DNA from: a virus
DNA length: 39,849 nt
IMG/VR virus record: IMGVR_UViG_3300044627_003186
Location: 1-39,849 of that record
Strand: one strand, 5' to 3'
The notes below the pieces were generated by a model, which saw only the letters and a program-made list of their open reading frames with translations, ran no database searches and had not been told where the DNA came from. A program made the translations under genes and the position numbers. Below, in pieces: positions 1 to 7,756 of the stretch. The number at the start of each line of letters is the position of its first letter. Positions within the stretch are counted from its first letter, which is position 1.

Positions 1-1327
1 CGCCGGGTATATGAGCCACCGCGAAGATGAACGCATCCGCGCGATTGCCGACGCGCAGCGCGCCCGAGAGGAAGAAGAGGTGCGGGCGCTGATGGGGGGC
101 GGAATGCCAGCCGCTGCGCCTGGGGGCCAAGCGCCTGCCATAGAAAGCGCACTTGCTACGCCGCCGGGTTCTCTGCCCCCGCCTATCCCGCTTGGCGCAG
201 AAGCGCCGCCCATGGCGCAGGCGCTGATGAACCCGCCTGGACAGCCTGGGCAGCTTCAGCAAGGCGGTGCGGCGCCGGGAATGCCAATGCCCCCGCCCGT
301 GCCCGCAGGTGGCCCAGCGCCAAGCGCAGCCCCCGCAATGGGCCAGCCGGGCGGCTTGCCCAGCATGGAAGCGATTATGGCAGGGCTGGCGTCGCAAAGC
401 CCGCGCGTCCGCGCAACGGCGCAGATGCTTTTCCAGCAAGCGCGGGATCAAGAAGAACGCGCCTTGCGGGCGCAGGATCGTGAGGAAGAGCGGGCGTTTC
501 GGATGCGGCTTGCCGGGGCCAGTCGCGCGCCATCGGCGCCGACTGAATTTGATAGGTTGCTTGGGGCCGCTGGCATTCAGCCGGGGTCGCCAGAGGCGCA
601 AGCATTGGCGCGTGGGCGTTTGGAGCGCATGGGACAAGCACCACAAACAAACGTGACGGTTGCCCCGGCGGAAGGCGCCTTGATTAGGGCTGATACCGAA
701 ACCTTGAAGCAAATCAACGAAGGCGCGCAACAAGCGCGCCAAATGGTCAATATGTTCACTCGTGCAGAAGAGGCGGTTAGGCAAGTGCCCGAAGGCACTG
801 GCGCGCAATTGCTTCCGATCATCGGCCAAACGGCGCGCGCTTTTGGGGTGGACATTCAGGGCACGTCTGAGGCCGAAGTTCTCAATTCATTGCGGAACCA
901 ATTAGCATCGTTGCAGCGTGTTCCTGGAAGTGGCGCGACCAGTGACCGGGATATGGCACTTTATCTGCAAGCCGTGCCGCGCCTTGGGAATACCCGAGAG
1001 GGTAACTTAAAACTGATTGACATGGGGCGCCGATTGATGGAGCGCCGCATTCAAGAAGCTGGCGTTTGGCGTCGGAATATCGGGCAATCAGACATTATGG
1101 AAAAGCTTGACGAGCTTGGTCCAATCTTTTCGACGGAAGAGCGTCAGCTTTTGCAACAGGACGCAATTCTGATAGGCGATCAATCGGGCGGCAACGTCAC
1201 GAACCAGCGCGGCGGGTTTAGCGCAGCGCCGCCGGCTGCGCCACCTAGGCCGGGCACGGTTTTACAGGGTTTTCGCTTCCGGGGCGGTAATCCCGCAGAT
1301 CGCAACAATTGGGAGCCTGCACAATGA
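1..1327 (+). CDS. putative DNA-ejection/internal virion protein (3' part; gene begins at 39510)
   Basis: Open from the first base and in frame with the gene starting at 39510. Joining the two through the terminal overlap gives a 498-residue protein. The ATG at 11 is internal, being codon 61 of the joined gene. After a Pro/Ala/Gly-rich region comes a charged helical stretch (DQEERALRAQDREEERAF), then a conserved-looking phage segment with PGSGATSDRDMALYLQAVP and LGNTREGN. It is the second of three large proteins downstream of the connector genes. Order and size (294, 498, 697 aa) parallel P22 gp7, gp20 and gp16 (229, 471, 609 aa), so a role in ejection is inferred from position. The stop overlaps the next start (ATGA). 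Confidence 0.75.
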   Translation, partial: AGYMSHREDERIRAIADAQRAREEEEVRALMGGGMPAAAPGGQAPAIESALATPPGSLPPPIPLGAEAPPMAQALMNPPGQPGQLQQGGAAPGMPMPPPVPAGGPAPSAAPAMGQPGGLPSMEAIMAGLASQSPRVRATAQMLFQQARDQEERALRAQDREEERAFRMRLAGASRAPSAPTEFDRLLGAAGIQPGSPEAQALARGRLERMGQAPQTNVTVAPAEGALIRADTETLKQINEGAQQARQMVNMFTRAEEAVRQVPEGTGAQLLPIIGQTARAFGVDIQGTSEAEVLNSLRNQLASLQRVPGSGATSDRDMALYLQAVPRLGNTREGNLKLIDMGRRLMERRIQEAGVWRRNIGQSDIMEKLDELGPIFSTEERQLLQQDAILIGDQSGGNVTNQRGGFSAAPPAAPPRPGTVLQGFRFRGGNPADRNNWEPAQ

Positions 1328-3417
1328 GCGGAAGCGGGCCTTGGGATTTGTTTGCAAACGCCGAACCGCCGCAAGCGGAAGAGGCTGGCCCCTGGACGCA
1401 ATTTCAGCAGCGCGAGCCGGTCACGACTGGTTCAGTCTTGCGTGGCATGGGCGAAACCGCGCTGCGCTTAACTGATCCGGTTGTGCGGTCGATCGCGCGC
1501 GGCGTCAGCTTAAATTTTGCCGATGAATTGGCGGCAGCGGGCGGCGCGACAGTGGGAAGCTTGTCCGGGCAGCCCGGCACATGGTCTGAACGCTATGGGC
1601 AGCGCCTTGCCGAAGAACGCGCCCGCGATGTTGCGTATGATGAGCAAAGCCCGGTTGCGTCTATGGCTGGGCAGATTGCGGGTGGCGTTGCGTTGCCTTT
1701 GGGCACCTTTGCTACGGCAGGGCGGACCCTGGGCACGGCTTCGCTACGAAGCGCCGGCGCCGGCGCAGCTTACGGGGGCGCGGCGGGCTTTGGCCAAGGT
1801 GAAGGCGGCATTGGACCGCGCGCCTTGAACGCGGCAGAGGGCGCCTTAGTGGGGGGCGTTATCGGCGCTGCTATTCCAGCCGGCTTTGCAGCAGGATCAC
1901 GCTTAACAGGAACAATCGGGCGCGCGACGGGCCTTTCAAGTCCTGCCGCGCCTGCCGAACGGCTTTTCTTGCGCGATTTGGAGCGTGACGTGGTAGCGCC
2001 TGCCGAATTGGCGCAACGTGCCCGCGCGGCTGGCGAAGCGCCAATTGGTTTGGTGGACATTGCCGGTGAGAACGTGCGGCAGGCTGGCGCGGCAATGGCG
2101 CGTATGCCAGGCCAAGGGCAACGCATGGCAACCGAGATGATTGGAGCGCGCGGCGGACCCGCCCAGGCCGAGCGATTGCGTTCTACAGTGCGGGAAATCG
2201 TGAACGCCGATGATTACGGCGATGCGATTGGCCGCGTGGTGCAAAACCGCCGCGAAACGGCGCAAGACCTTTACGCGAAAGCCTATGCGCGTTCAATGCC
2301 GGATGATCCCCGCTTGACGCAATTTATGACTGATAAAGACGTGCAACGCGGCATTTTTGAAGGCATGGAAAGCCTGCGCCGGCAAGCCGTAACGCAAGAA
2401 CGCCCATTCAATCCCGCGCAATACGGCATGACGATGCGGGATGATGGCACTATCGTTCTTGGTGACGGGCCAATCCCGACGCAATTGATTGACGCCGCCA
2501 AGCGTGGGCTTGATCTGCTGGAAGAGGCCGCCCGCAATGCCAATGGACAAGCCACAAGCAAAAGCCGTGAAATTGGCAATCTGCGCCGTGCTTTGCTGGC
2601 GCGTGCTGATGAATTGAACCCGGATTTTGCCGCCGCGCGCGCGGCCTATGCGGGCGACACGGCGCTGCTTTCTGCCGCCAATGATGGCCGGCGTTTGGTA
2701 TCTATGAGGCCGGAAGACTTTGAAATGACCGCCAAGGAATTGCGCGGCATGGGCGAAAGTGAGCGCGAATTTTTCCGGCTTGGGGTGGCGCGCGGTTTGA
2801 TGGACCGCATCAATTCCAGCGCAGACAATGCCGAGGCAACGCGCCTTCGGCAGATGTTTGGCACCGAGTTTATGCGCGAACGCCTAAAGGCAATCTTTGA
2901 CGACCCGCAAGACTTTGACCGCTTTCGCCGCATGATGGATCAGGAAATCTCAATGGCGCAGACTAACCGCGCCGTGAACCCGCAAGGCGGCAGTCCGACA
3001 ATGCCGCTTACCGCGCGCCGGGAAGACCTTGCCGCGCCGCCACGCGCGCCAACCATGGCCGGGATCATCGGCAGGGAGCCGAGCGAAGGCTTTGACATTG
3101 GGCAAATGGCCCGCGCAGCGCGTTTTGGTGGCACTGATTTTGCCGCGCAAACCGCCATCCAGCAAGCGCAGCGCCTTGGAGGCGCAAGCGCGCTTGAAAC
3201 CAATGCCGCAAATTACGCGCGGATGCTATTCACCACGCAACCGGAAGAACGCATCAGGATGGCGGAGGCGCTTGTCGCACGCGAATTACGGGAAGGCGCT
3301 CAATCTCGGCTTTCGGCATCGCTTGCAAGAGCGCTAATGCGTGGCGGTGGCGTCGGCGGGGGGCAGGCCGAAATCTTTCCACCAATGACGACGCAAGGTC
3401 TATCAATCCCAAGATAA
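1324..3417 (+). CDS. large putative ejection protein with Gly/Ala-rich hydrophobic segments (P22 gp16-like by position)
   Basis: Protein of 697 residues. I chose ATG 1324 because it overlaps the previous stop and has GGGAG at 1311-1315; in-frame TTG 1309 lies upstream. The N terminus carries two short GPWxxF motifs (GPWDLF, GPWTQF). Residues about 110-200 are rich in small residues and resemble the membrane-active glycine-zipper segments of injected virion proteins. The middle is long, charged and helical. It is the third and largest of the presumed ejection proteins, just before the tail fibre. By analogy with P22 gp16 it may enter the host envelope with the DNA. That is inference; no enzymatic motif is visible. 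Confidence 0.7.
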   Translation: MSGSGPWDLFANAEPPQAEEAGPWTQFQQREPVTTGSVLRGMGETALRLTDPVVRSIARGVSLNFADELAAAGGATVGSLSGQPGTWSERYGQRLAEERARDVAYDEQSPVASMAGQIAGGVALPLGTFATAGRTLGTASLRSAGAGAAYGGAAGFGQGEGGIGPRALNAAEGALVGGVIGAAIPAGFAAGSRLTGTIGRATGLSSPAAPAERLFLRDLERDVVAPAELAQRARAAGEAPIGLVDIAGENVRQAGAAMARMPGQGQRMATEMIGARGGPAQAERLRSTVREIVNADDYGDAIGRVVQNRRETAQDLYAKAYARSMPDDPRLTQFMTDKDVQRGIFEGMESLRRQAVTQERPFNPAQYGMTMRDDGTIVLGDGPIPTQLIDAAKRGLDLLEEAARNANGQATSKSREIGNLRRALLARADELNPDFAAARAAYAGDTALLSAANDGRRLVSMRPEDFEMTAKELRGMGESEREFFRLGVARGLMDRINSSADNAEATRLRQMFGTEFMRERLKAIFDDPQDFDRFRRMMDQEISMAQTNRAVNPQGGSPTMPLTARREDLAAPPRAPTMAGIIGREPSEGFDIGQMARAARFGGTDFAAQTAIQQAQRLGGASALETNAANYARMLFTTQPEERIRMAEALVARELREGAQSRLSASLARALMRGGGVGGGQAEIFPPMTTQGLSIPR

Positions 3418-3490
3418 CCCCGGCCACAAAACCCATGCTGGCGCCAAGCGCCAAGCCGTAAAGAGCAAGCTCAAAAAGCCTTTCAATCAT
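3254..3490 (-). CDS. possible small antisense membrane protein
   Basis: A 78-residue reverse-strand reading frame with ATG in the 119-bp gap between 3417 and 3537. It runs antisense over the last 164 bases of the large ejection gene. The first 35 residues form a convincing membrane segment (ALYGLALGASMGFVAGVILG) followed by an Arg-rich stretch (RFRPAPRRRHRH), the layout of a small inner-membrane protein. Against it: the purine-rich sequence GGCGGGGG touches the ATG with almost no spacing, no other reverse-strand gene lies nearby, and I see no promoter. It may be a chance antisense frame of a GC-rich gene. Confidence 0.3.
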   Translation of the reverse strand: MIERLFELALYGLALGASMGFVAGVILGLIDLASSLVERFRPAPRRRHRHALALLQAMPKAEIERLPVIRVRQAPPPS

Positions 3491-3536
3491 CCCCCGCCCA
3501 TAGCACAAAGCGGGCATTCTGTCATGGAGAACACGC

Positions 3537-4856
3537 ATGGCGCGTAACGGTTCCGGCACCTATAACCGCGCGGTGGCGTCCTATGTTGCGGGCACCACTA
3601 TCACGGCGGCGACGGTCAATTCAGAAATGGAGGACATCGCCACCGCCTTAACGGAAAGCATGGCCCGCAATGGCGAATCGCCCGCAACGGCAAACATCCC
3701 CATGGGCGGGTTTCGGCTGACTGGCCTGGGCAATGCCATCGCCAACACTGACGCGGCGGCGCTGGGGCAGGTTATGGCCAAGTCTGGCGACACCGCGACC
3801 GGCGCGCTTGGCGTTATTGCTGGCACGGCGGCGGCGCCGGGGGTGTTTGTGTCGAATGACACCAACACGGGCTTGTTCCAGCCTGCCGCTGATACGCTGG
3901 CGGTCACGGTCGGGGGCGCTGAGGTTGCGCGGTTTGGTGTTAATGGCTTGCAAAGCGCTTCGCCGTGGGTGGACCTAGCCAGCGCTGCCACGACTGACCT
4001 TGGCGCGCAAACCACGGACAATCTGCGGATTACCGGCACCACTCCCATAATTAGCTTTGGCACGGCGCCAAGCGGCACCACGCGCTTTTTGCGCTTTGCT
4101 GACGTGCTAACGATTACGCACAACGCAACAAGCCTTATTTGCCCAGGTGCTGCGAACATCATCACGGCGGCTGGCGATACTGGCACGGCAAAAAGCCTTG
4201 GGTCTGGAAATTGGGTGCTGACAGATTGGCAGCGCGCCTCGGCTTTGCCGGTTTTGCCGGGCTTGATCACGAGTTCCGGCCTTACGCTTGCCACTGCGCG
4301 CGTTCTTGGGCGGCTGGCGGCAGGCACTGGCGCGACTGAAGACATCCCAATCGCCAATCCCGTCGCTGCCTTTTCAATCGGCATCAATCGCGCCACAGAA
4401 CAAGTTGTCAGCGGTAATCCGGTCAATGTGGATTTTCTGAGTATCCCGGCTGGGGTGCGCGAGGTGAGGGTTACCTTCCGCGCCGTAAGCACAAACGGTA
4501 ACAGCCCACTTCTAATTCAATTGGGGTCAGGGTCTTTCACTACAACCGGCTATAGTTCGCAAGCAACGCAACAGGCAGGTGGCAATTCACACAGCGTATC
4601 CACGGCTGGCCTTATTTTGCAGGGCGGCGGCAACCCATCGGCCCTATACATGGGCCTTTGTGTTTTGGAGAACCCCTCAGGAAACATCTGGGTGGCTTCC
4701 GGCACACTGGCGTCGAACACAGGTGGCAACATCAATTATTTTGCTGGGGTATCGCCCGATCTCAGCAGCGCCTTGGACCGCCTTCGCATTACCACGGTTA
4801 ACGGCACTGATACCTTTGACGCTGGTTCTGCTTTTAATGTTTCATGGAGGTTCTAA
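3537..4856 (+). CDS. tail fibre / receptor-binding protein
   Basis: A 439-residue fibre. The N terminus (MARNGSGTYNRAV, then TITAATVNSEMEDIATALT) matches the phage fibre head domain that anchors fibres to podovirus tails, followed by the usual PMGGFRLTGLGNAI connection. The middle is Ala/Thr/Gly-rich beta structure (VTVGGAEVARFGVNG). The last 150 residues, rich in Asn, Ser and Gly, probably form the receptor-binding tip. GGAGA at 3526-3530 lies 6 bases before the ATG. It follows the presumed ejection proteins, where a P22-like phage keeps its receptor-binding protein. Confidence 0.85.
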   Translation: MARNGSGTYNRAVASYVAGTTITAATVNSEMEDIATALTESMARNGESPATANIPMGGFRLTGLGNAIANTDAAALGQVMAKSGDTATGALGVIAGTAAAPGVFVSNDTNTGLFQPAADTLAVTVGGAEVARFGVNGLQSASPWVDLASAATTDLGAQTTDNLRITGTTPIISFGTAPSGTTRFLRFADVLTITHNATSLICPGAANIITAAGDTGTAKSLGSGNWVLTDWQRASALPVLPGLITSSGLTLATARVLGRLAAGTGATEDIPIANPVAAFSIGINRATEQVVSGNPVNVDFLSIPAGVREVRVTFRAVSTNGNSPLLIQLGSGSFTTTGYSSQATQQAGGNSHSVSTAGLILQGGGNPSALYMGLCVLENPSGNIWVASGTLASNTGGNINYFAGVSPDLSSALDRLRITTVNGTDTFDAGSAFNVSWRF

Positions 4857-4858
4857 TC

Positions 4859-4960
4859 ATGGCCCCGATAAAAATGGTCGTTGACGTGATCACCGGCAAA
4901 GCGGTGGCTGTGAAATTGACGCAAATTGATGATGCTTGGAGGGAGGCAGCGACGCTATGA
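4859..4960 (+). CDS. very small protein after the tail fibre
   Basis: A 33-residue frame starting MAPIKMVVDVITGKAVAVKL. Support comes from an excellent ribosome binding site (GGAGG at 4846-4850, 8 bases before ATG) and from its stop overlapping the next gene's start (ATGA at 4957-4960). It begins two bases after the tail-fibre stop, so it sits translationally within the late operon. No known family is recognised. Position suggests a fibre-associated or lysis-associated peptide, but it could serve only to couple translation. Confidence 0.6.
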   Translation: MAPIKMVVDVITGKAVAVKLTQIDDAWREAATL

Positions 4961-5247
4961 ATCCGCTCGAATCATCCTTCGGCCCGCGCATGAATGACGC
5001 CGAACAAAAACTCGCCATTCTGTTTGAGCGCCACGATAACCACGAGCGGGTTTGTGCCGACCGTTACAAAGACATTAAGGATTCAATTTCGGCCATACGC
5101 GAAACGCAAAAGGAAGCCATTTTGGCATTCCGCGATGAAATGGCGCGGCAATGGGCCAATCAAGAGAAGATGATGCAAAAAATGATTGCGGTGATCATCA
5201 CGGTTGCCGCAGTCGCAGAAGCCCTTCGCAAATTCCTGAATTGGTGA
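4957..5247 (+). CDS. XhlA-like coiled-coil protein with C-terminal membrane anchor
   Basis: A 96-residue protein: a hydrophilic helical N-terminal part (AEQKLAILFERHDNHERV, KDSISAIRETQKEAI) then one C-terminal membrane segment at about residues 76-91 (MIAVIITVAAVAEALRKF). This is the architecture of the haemolysin XhlA family, which assists holins. The double Shine-Dalgarno GGAGGGAGG at 4938-4946 supports ATG 4957 over upstream alternatives. It lies between the fibre and the ADP-ribosyltransferase locus, 1.6 kb before a clear holin. A lysis-assisting or membrane-tethering role is inferred; no sequence-specific motif proves it. Confidence 0.6.
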   Translation: MNPLESSFGPRMNDAEQKLAILFERHDNHERVCADRYKDIKDSISAIRETQKEAILAFRDEMARQWANQEKMMQKMIAVIITVAAVAEALRKFLNW

Positions 5248-5355
5248 ACACATGAGCGATTCCCTAGCCCGCGCGCTTGCCGCGCCACCTCCCGCCGCGC
5301 AGCCCTTTGGTCAGCAGGACATGCTTGCGCGTATCCTGATGGGCAATCCTGATCC
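5239..5355 (+). repeat. 117-bp direct repeat, copy A (copy B at 5607-5723)
   Basis: Bases 5239-5355 recur at 5607-5723 with two mismatches. The repeat covers the last codons and stop of the XhlA-like gene (AATTGGTGA), the 4-base spacer, and the first 35 codons of the following gene. Copy B still carries the AATTGGTGA relic although there it lies after an unrelated gene end, so copy A is probably the parent and B the product of a tandem duplication. Confidence 0.9.
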
Positions 5356-5608
5356 GGGGTTGCCGCAGTATCCTGGCATGGAGCAAGCCGCGCCCATGCA
5401 AGAAAACGGCTTGCAGCGGTTCAGCACGATATTGCGAAACCCTGAAATGGCTACGCCGGAGGAGCAAGTCATGCTCCGAAACATGATGATGAGCGCAGCC
5501 GGGCAGGGCTTGGCCGGGTCCGCCGCTGGCAGGCTGATGGACGTTTTGAAAAGCGCCGGTTTGGCTGGCGTGATGACCAAAGACGCGCTTCCAAAGCAGG
5601 AGCCTTAA
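5252..5608 (+). CDS. short paralogue of the ART protein (shared flanks, no catalytic domain)
   Basis: A 118-residue protein of unknown function. Its first 35 residues (MSDSLARALAAPPPAAQPFG onward) are identical to those of the 410-residue gene at 5620. Two further segments align: RFSTILRNPEMATPEE with RMAAVLRGDVEPTPEE, and the C-terminal SAGLAGVM with RYGLAGLM. It looks like the same chassis without the ADP-ribosyltransferase domain between TPEE and the AGLAG element. The ribosome binding site is weak (TTGGTGA). Possible roles are a virion component, an immunity partner or a delivery tag; the sequence does not decide. Confidence 0.6.
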   Translation: MSDSLARALAAPPPAAQPFGQQDMLARILMGNPDPGLPQYPGMEQAAPMQENGLQRFSTILRNPEMATPEEQVMLRNMMMSAAGQGLAGSAAGRLMDVLKSAGLAGVMTKDALPKQEP

Positions 5609-5723
5609 TTGGTGAACACATGAGCGATTCCCTAGCCCGCGCGCTTGCCGCGCCACCACCTGCCGCGCAGCCCTTTGGTCAGCAGGACATGCTTGCGCGT
5701 ATCCTGATGGGCAATCCTGATCC
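5607..5723 (+). repeat. 117-bp direct repeat, copy B
   Basis: Second copy of the repeat at 5239-5355, offset by 368 bp and with two differences inside the Pro-rich codons. It supplies the start region and first 35 codons of the ADP-ribosyltransferase gene and retains a non-functional remnant of the end of the XhlA-like gene. Confidence 0.9.
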
Positions 5724-6852
5724 TAACTTGCCGAGTTACCCGGTAATGCAATCGGCAGAAAATCGGGGCTTTGCGCCTATGCCGCGCTCCTTTGCTGATG
5801 CAGGCCAGCGCATGGCAGCGGTATTGCGCGGCGATGTTGAGCCGACGCCGGAGGAAGGCCGCCAGATTGCAACGGTGCGCGGTTTCACGGAAGGGCCGGC
5901 AAGTATTCGCGCGTTTCACGGTTCGCCGCATAGGTTTGATCGGTTTGACATGTCGCGCATTGGCACGGGCGAAGGCGCGCAGGCTTATGGGCATGGGCTG
6001 TATTTTGCTGGCAATGAAGGCGTGGCGCGGAGTTATCGAGATGCGCTTTCTTCAACTGCGCGGAATTGGTCAGTTAATGACGTGCCGCTTGATAAATTGC
6101 ATGGCTCACTTGATCCGGCCAGCCGCCTAAATTATGAAATTGGCATTGCTGCGCGAAATCAGGGCGGGTCAGCGCAAGATGCAATTGATTTTGTAATTAA
6201 CCAAAAAAGAAGCGCGCTTACCAGTCGTCGGACGCTTCCAGAAGATTTGCCGGTTTTGAATGAAGAAATTGACGCTCTTTTGCGTATGAGAGGCGCTCCG
6301 CCGAAAATAATGCAAGAACCAGGCTCCATGTACGAAGTCCGCCTAAACACCACGCCTGATAGGCTGTTGGATTGGGATGCGCCTTTGAGTGCGCAGCCGG
6401 AAGTCGCGCGCAGGCTTGGCATGAGCACTCGCACGGCTGATGAAATTCATGATGAAGCTTGGCGCTTGATGAATGAAGGCGGGATGCAAGGCAAATGGAT
6501 GGAAAACCCGGCTATTGTTCAGCGTGTCAACAGTTTGCAAAATGAGCTTGACAATCTTCCGCCAAGCGTAACTGGCGCAGACTTTTATCGTGGTACCGAT
6601 CCCGACAACTTTGTTCATGGGATGCTTTCTCACGGCAACAGTCTTCCTGCGCGAAGTCAACAGCTTCGCGAAGCCGGCATCGACGGCATCCAATACCTCG
6701 ACGCAGGCAGCCGCGCAGCCGGTGACGGCACGCGCAATTACGTCATGTTCGATGACAAGCTGATCGACATTATGCGCCGTTATGGCTTGGCCGGGCTGAT
6801 GGCCCTTGGCGCTTCGCAGACTGAGTTCCAGCCGCAATCTGAACAGCAATAG
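5620..6852 (+). CDS. putative ADP-ribosyltransferase (ART-PolyVal type) in the late operon
   Basis: A 410-residue protein. Residues 1-80 are the segment shared with the short paralogue upstream. From about 98 the sequence follows the phage ART-PolyVal pattern: AFHGSPHRFDRFD (His100), GTGEGAQAYGHGLYFA (Tyr128), YEVRLNTTPDRLLDWDAPLS near 238-256, and GIDGIQYLDAGSRAAGDGTR then NYVMFDDKLIDI near 353-384. The family is thought to transfer ADP-ribose from NAD to targets. His100 and Tyr128 fit the NAD-binding H-Y pair; the catalytic acidic residue is not certain. The C terminus returns to the shared AGLAG element. Lying among virion and lysis genes, it may be packaged and injected as an effector. 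Delivery and target are inference. Confidence 0.8.
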   Translation: MSDSLARALAAPPPAAQPFGQQDMLARILMGNPDPNLPSYPVMQSAENRGFAPMPRSFADAGQRMAAVLRGDVEPTPEEGRQIATVRGFTEGPASIRAFHGSPHRFDRFDMSRIGTGEGAQAYGHGLYFAGNEGVARSYRDALSSTARNWSVNDVPLDKLHGSLDPASRLNYEIGIAARNQGGSAQDAIDFVINQKRSALTSRRTLPEDLPVLNEEIDALLRMRGAPPKIMQEPGSMYEVRLNTTPDRLLDWDAPLSAQPEVARRLGMSTRTADEIHDEAWRLMNEGGMQGKWMENPAIVQRVNSLQNELDNLPPSVTGADFYRGTDPDNFVHGMLSHGNSLPARSQQLREAGIDGIQYLDAGSRAAGDGTRNYVMFDDKLIDIMRRYGLAGLMALGASQTEFQPQSEQQ

Positions 6853-6860
6853 GAGCCCCC

Positions 6861-7265
6861 ATGATCCCCGCAATTGTAACTGCGCTGGTTCCGGCGCTTG
6901 GAACCTTGGTTGACCGGCTGATCCCTGACCGTGCGGCGGCTGAAAAAGCCAAGGCGGAAATGGAAGCCGCACTGGTCAAGGCCAGCAACGAGGCTGCGCT
7001 GGCGCAGGTCGAGGTCAACAAGATCGAGGCCGGTCATTCCAGCGTGTTTGTCGCCGGCTGGCGACCGTCGATCGGCTGGGTATGTGCGGCGGGCCTGGCC
7101 TGGGCTTTCGTGCTGGCGCCGGTGGCAAGCTGGGCGCTGGTGGTGCTTGGCATCAAGGCGGAATTGCCGGCCATCCAGTTTGATCACCTGTTTGAGTTGG
7201 TGCTGGCCATGCTGGGCATTGGCGGGTTGAGAACCTTTGAGAAAATGCGCGGGGTGGCGCGGTGA
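6861..7265 (+). CDS. holin, GTA-type (3-TM family)
   Basis: A 134-residue protein closely matching the gene-transfer-agent holin family. It has an N-terminal amphipathic segment (VTALVPALGTLVDRLIPD), a helical linker (AALAQVEVNKIEAGH), the signature VFVAGWRPSIGWVCAAGLAW, two further hydrophobic stretches, and the C-terminal LAMLGIGGLRTFEK. It would permeabilise the inner membrane at lysis. AGGAG lies just before the ATG. Its stop overlaps the GTG of a collapsed endolysin, the usual holin-endolysin order. Confidence 0.9.
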   Translation: MIPAIVTALVPALGTLVDRLIPDRAAAEKAKAEMEAALVKASNEAALAQVEVNKIEAGHSSVFVAGWRPSIGWVCAAGLAWAFVLAPVASWALVVLGIKAELPAIQFDHLFELVLAMLGIGGLRTFEKMRGVAR

Positions 7266-7396
7266 TCTCCGCCCGCTGCGAATTGCGCCTGGCCGAGGTG
7301 CATCCTGACCTTATCCGGGTGGTGCGGCGCGCGGCGGGGCGAAAGCCGTTTTTGGACGGGCCGCACTTTGAATTGCCGGCGGCGGTCTATCCATAA
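7262..7396 (+). pseudogene. M15-type endolysin collapsed by internal deletion
   Basis: A 44-codon frame beginning GTG at 7262, overlapping the holin stop. Residues 2-26 (ISARCELRLAEVHPDLIRVV onward) are the N terminus of phage L-Ala-D-Glu or D-Ala-D-Ala peptidases of family M15. The last residues (FLDGPHFELPAAVYP) are the C terminus with the terminal zinc-site PHFE motif. The roughly 80-90 residues normally between them, including the SxHxxGxAxD motif, are missing, and the join is in frame. The product cannot be an active peptidase. Either the phage lost its endolysin or the assembly collapsed this segment. Confidence 0.75.
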
Positions 7397-7425
7397 AAAA
7401 ACCCACGCGCCTAGAAACGCGAGGG
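7395..7425 (-). terminator. intrinsic terminator of the leftward unit
   Basis: Read leftward: CCC, T, CGCG, an 8-base loop, CGCG, T, GGG, then seven T. The stem has one T-T mismatch. It lies beyond the tRNA and would stop leftward transcription before it runs antisense into the holin. The T-run overlaps the stop codon of the endolysin remnant. Confidence 0.65.
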
Positions 7426-7560
7426 GGCCGGTGTAATTCGACTAAGAATTGGCGCGAAGGCCGACCCGTACGCCGAAGCGCAGAGGGGCCGGTCATGTCA
7501 AGTATTTCATAATTGAAGCCGCCCAAAAATGCAATAACCATTTTCCTGATGCCGGGAAAA

Positions 7561-7637
7561 TGGTGCGCCTTGATGGATTCGAACCACCGACCTGCGAACT
7601 AGAAAATCGCCGCACTTTCCATCTGTGCTAAAGGCGC
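7561..7637 (-). tRNA. tRNA-Arg (anticodon UCU), CCA encoded
   Basis: The reverse strand folds as a complete 77-base cloverleaf. Acceptor GCGCCTT pairs with AAGGCGC, followed by A and CCA. The D stem is GCAC/GTGC. The anticodon stem GCGAT/TTCGC has a final T-T mismatch, and its loop TTTCTAG gives anticodon TCT with A37. The variable loop is AGGTC. The T arm is GGTGG-TTCGAAT-CCATC. It should read AGA and AGG, which tend to be rare in GC-rich hosts, so it may support phage codon use. It is transcribed at the end of the leftward unit. Confidence 0.93.
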
Positions 7638-7648
7638 AGTTTTGGCGC

Positions 7649-7673
7649 CCCCAGGTGCTCGTAACACCTGGGG
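7649..7673. repeat. 9-bp perfect hairpin just upstream of the tRNA
   Basis: CCCCAGGTG, a 7-base loop, CACCTGGGG. It ends 12 bases before the 5' end of the tRNA on the reverse strand. No T-run follows on either strand, so an RNA-processing or mRNA-protecting structure is more likely than a terminator. Confidence 0.6.
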
Positions 7674-7756
7674 ACTTATTGCCAGGGCAGAACTGGCGAG
7701 GGCTTCGCAGCGAACGAGACGCCGGCCAAATTGAAAATGGCATTTGCGGCGCGTGG

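Noticed and set aside
1-170. True direct terminal repeats, as in T7-like phages
   Set aside because: The two copies differ at four positions, mostly silent, which fits assembly overlap of variants better than maintained exact terminal repeats. Only read-depth data could settle it.
3581-4492. 303-codon reverse frame inside the tail fibre gene
   Set aside because: Composition (Val/Ala/Pro/Ser with scattered Arg) is that of an antisense shadow of a Thr/Ala/Gly-rich fibre; no ribosome site and a well-supported gene opposite.
5239-5723. Insertion sequence or transposon causing the 117-bp repeats
   Set aside because: There are no terminal inverted repeats or transposase; the repeat is coding sequence of the duplicated gene itself.
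7311-7541. Reverse frame starting MVIAFLGGFNYEI after the tRNA
   Set aside because: It runs through the intrinsic terminator and the endolysin remnant, its ribosome site is too close to the start, and its C-terminal part is an antisense Pro/Arg-rich artefact.
7449-7631. Forward frame ending RLDGFEPPTCELENRRTFHL
   Set aside because: This is the well-known false ORF produced by reading a tRNA gene antisense; it lies over the tRNA-Arg at 7561-7637.
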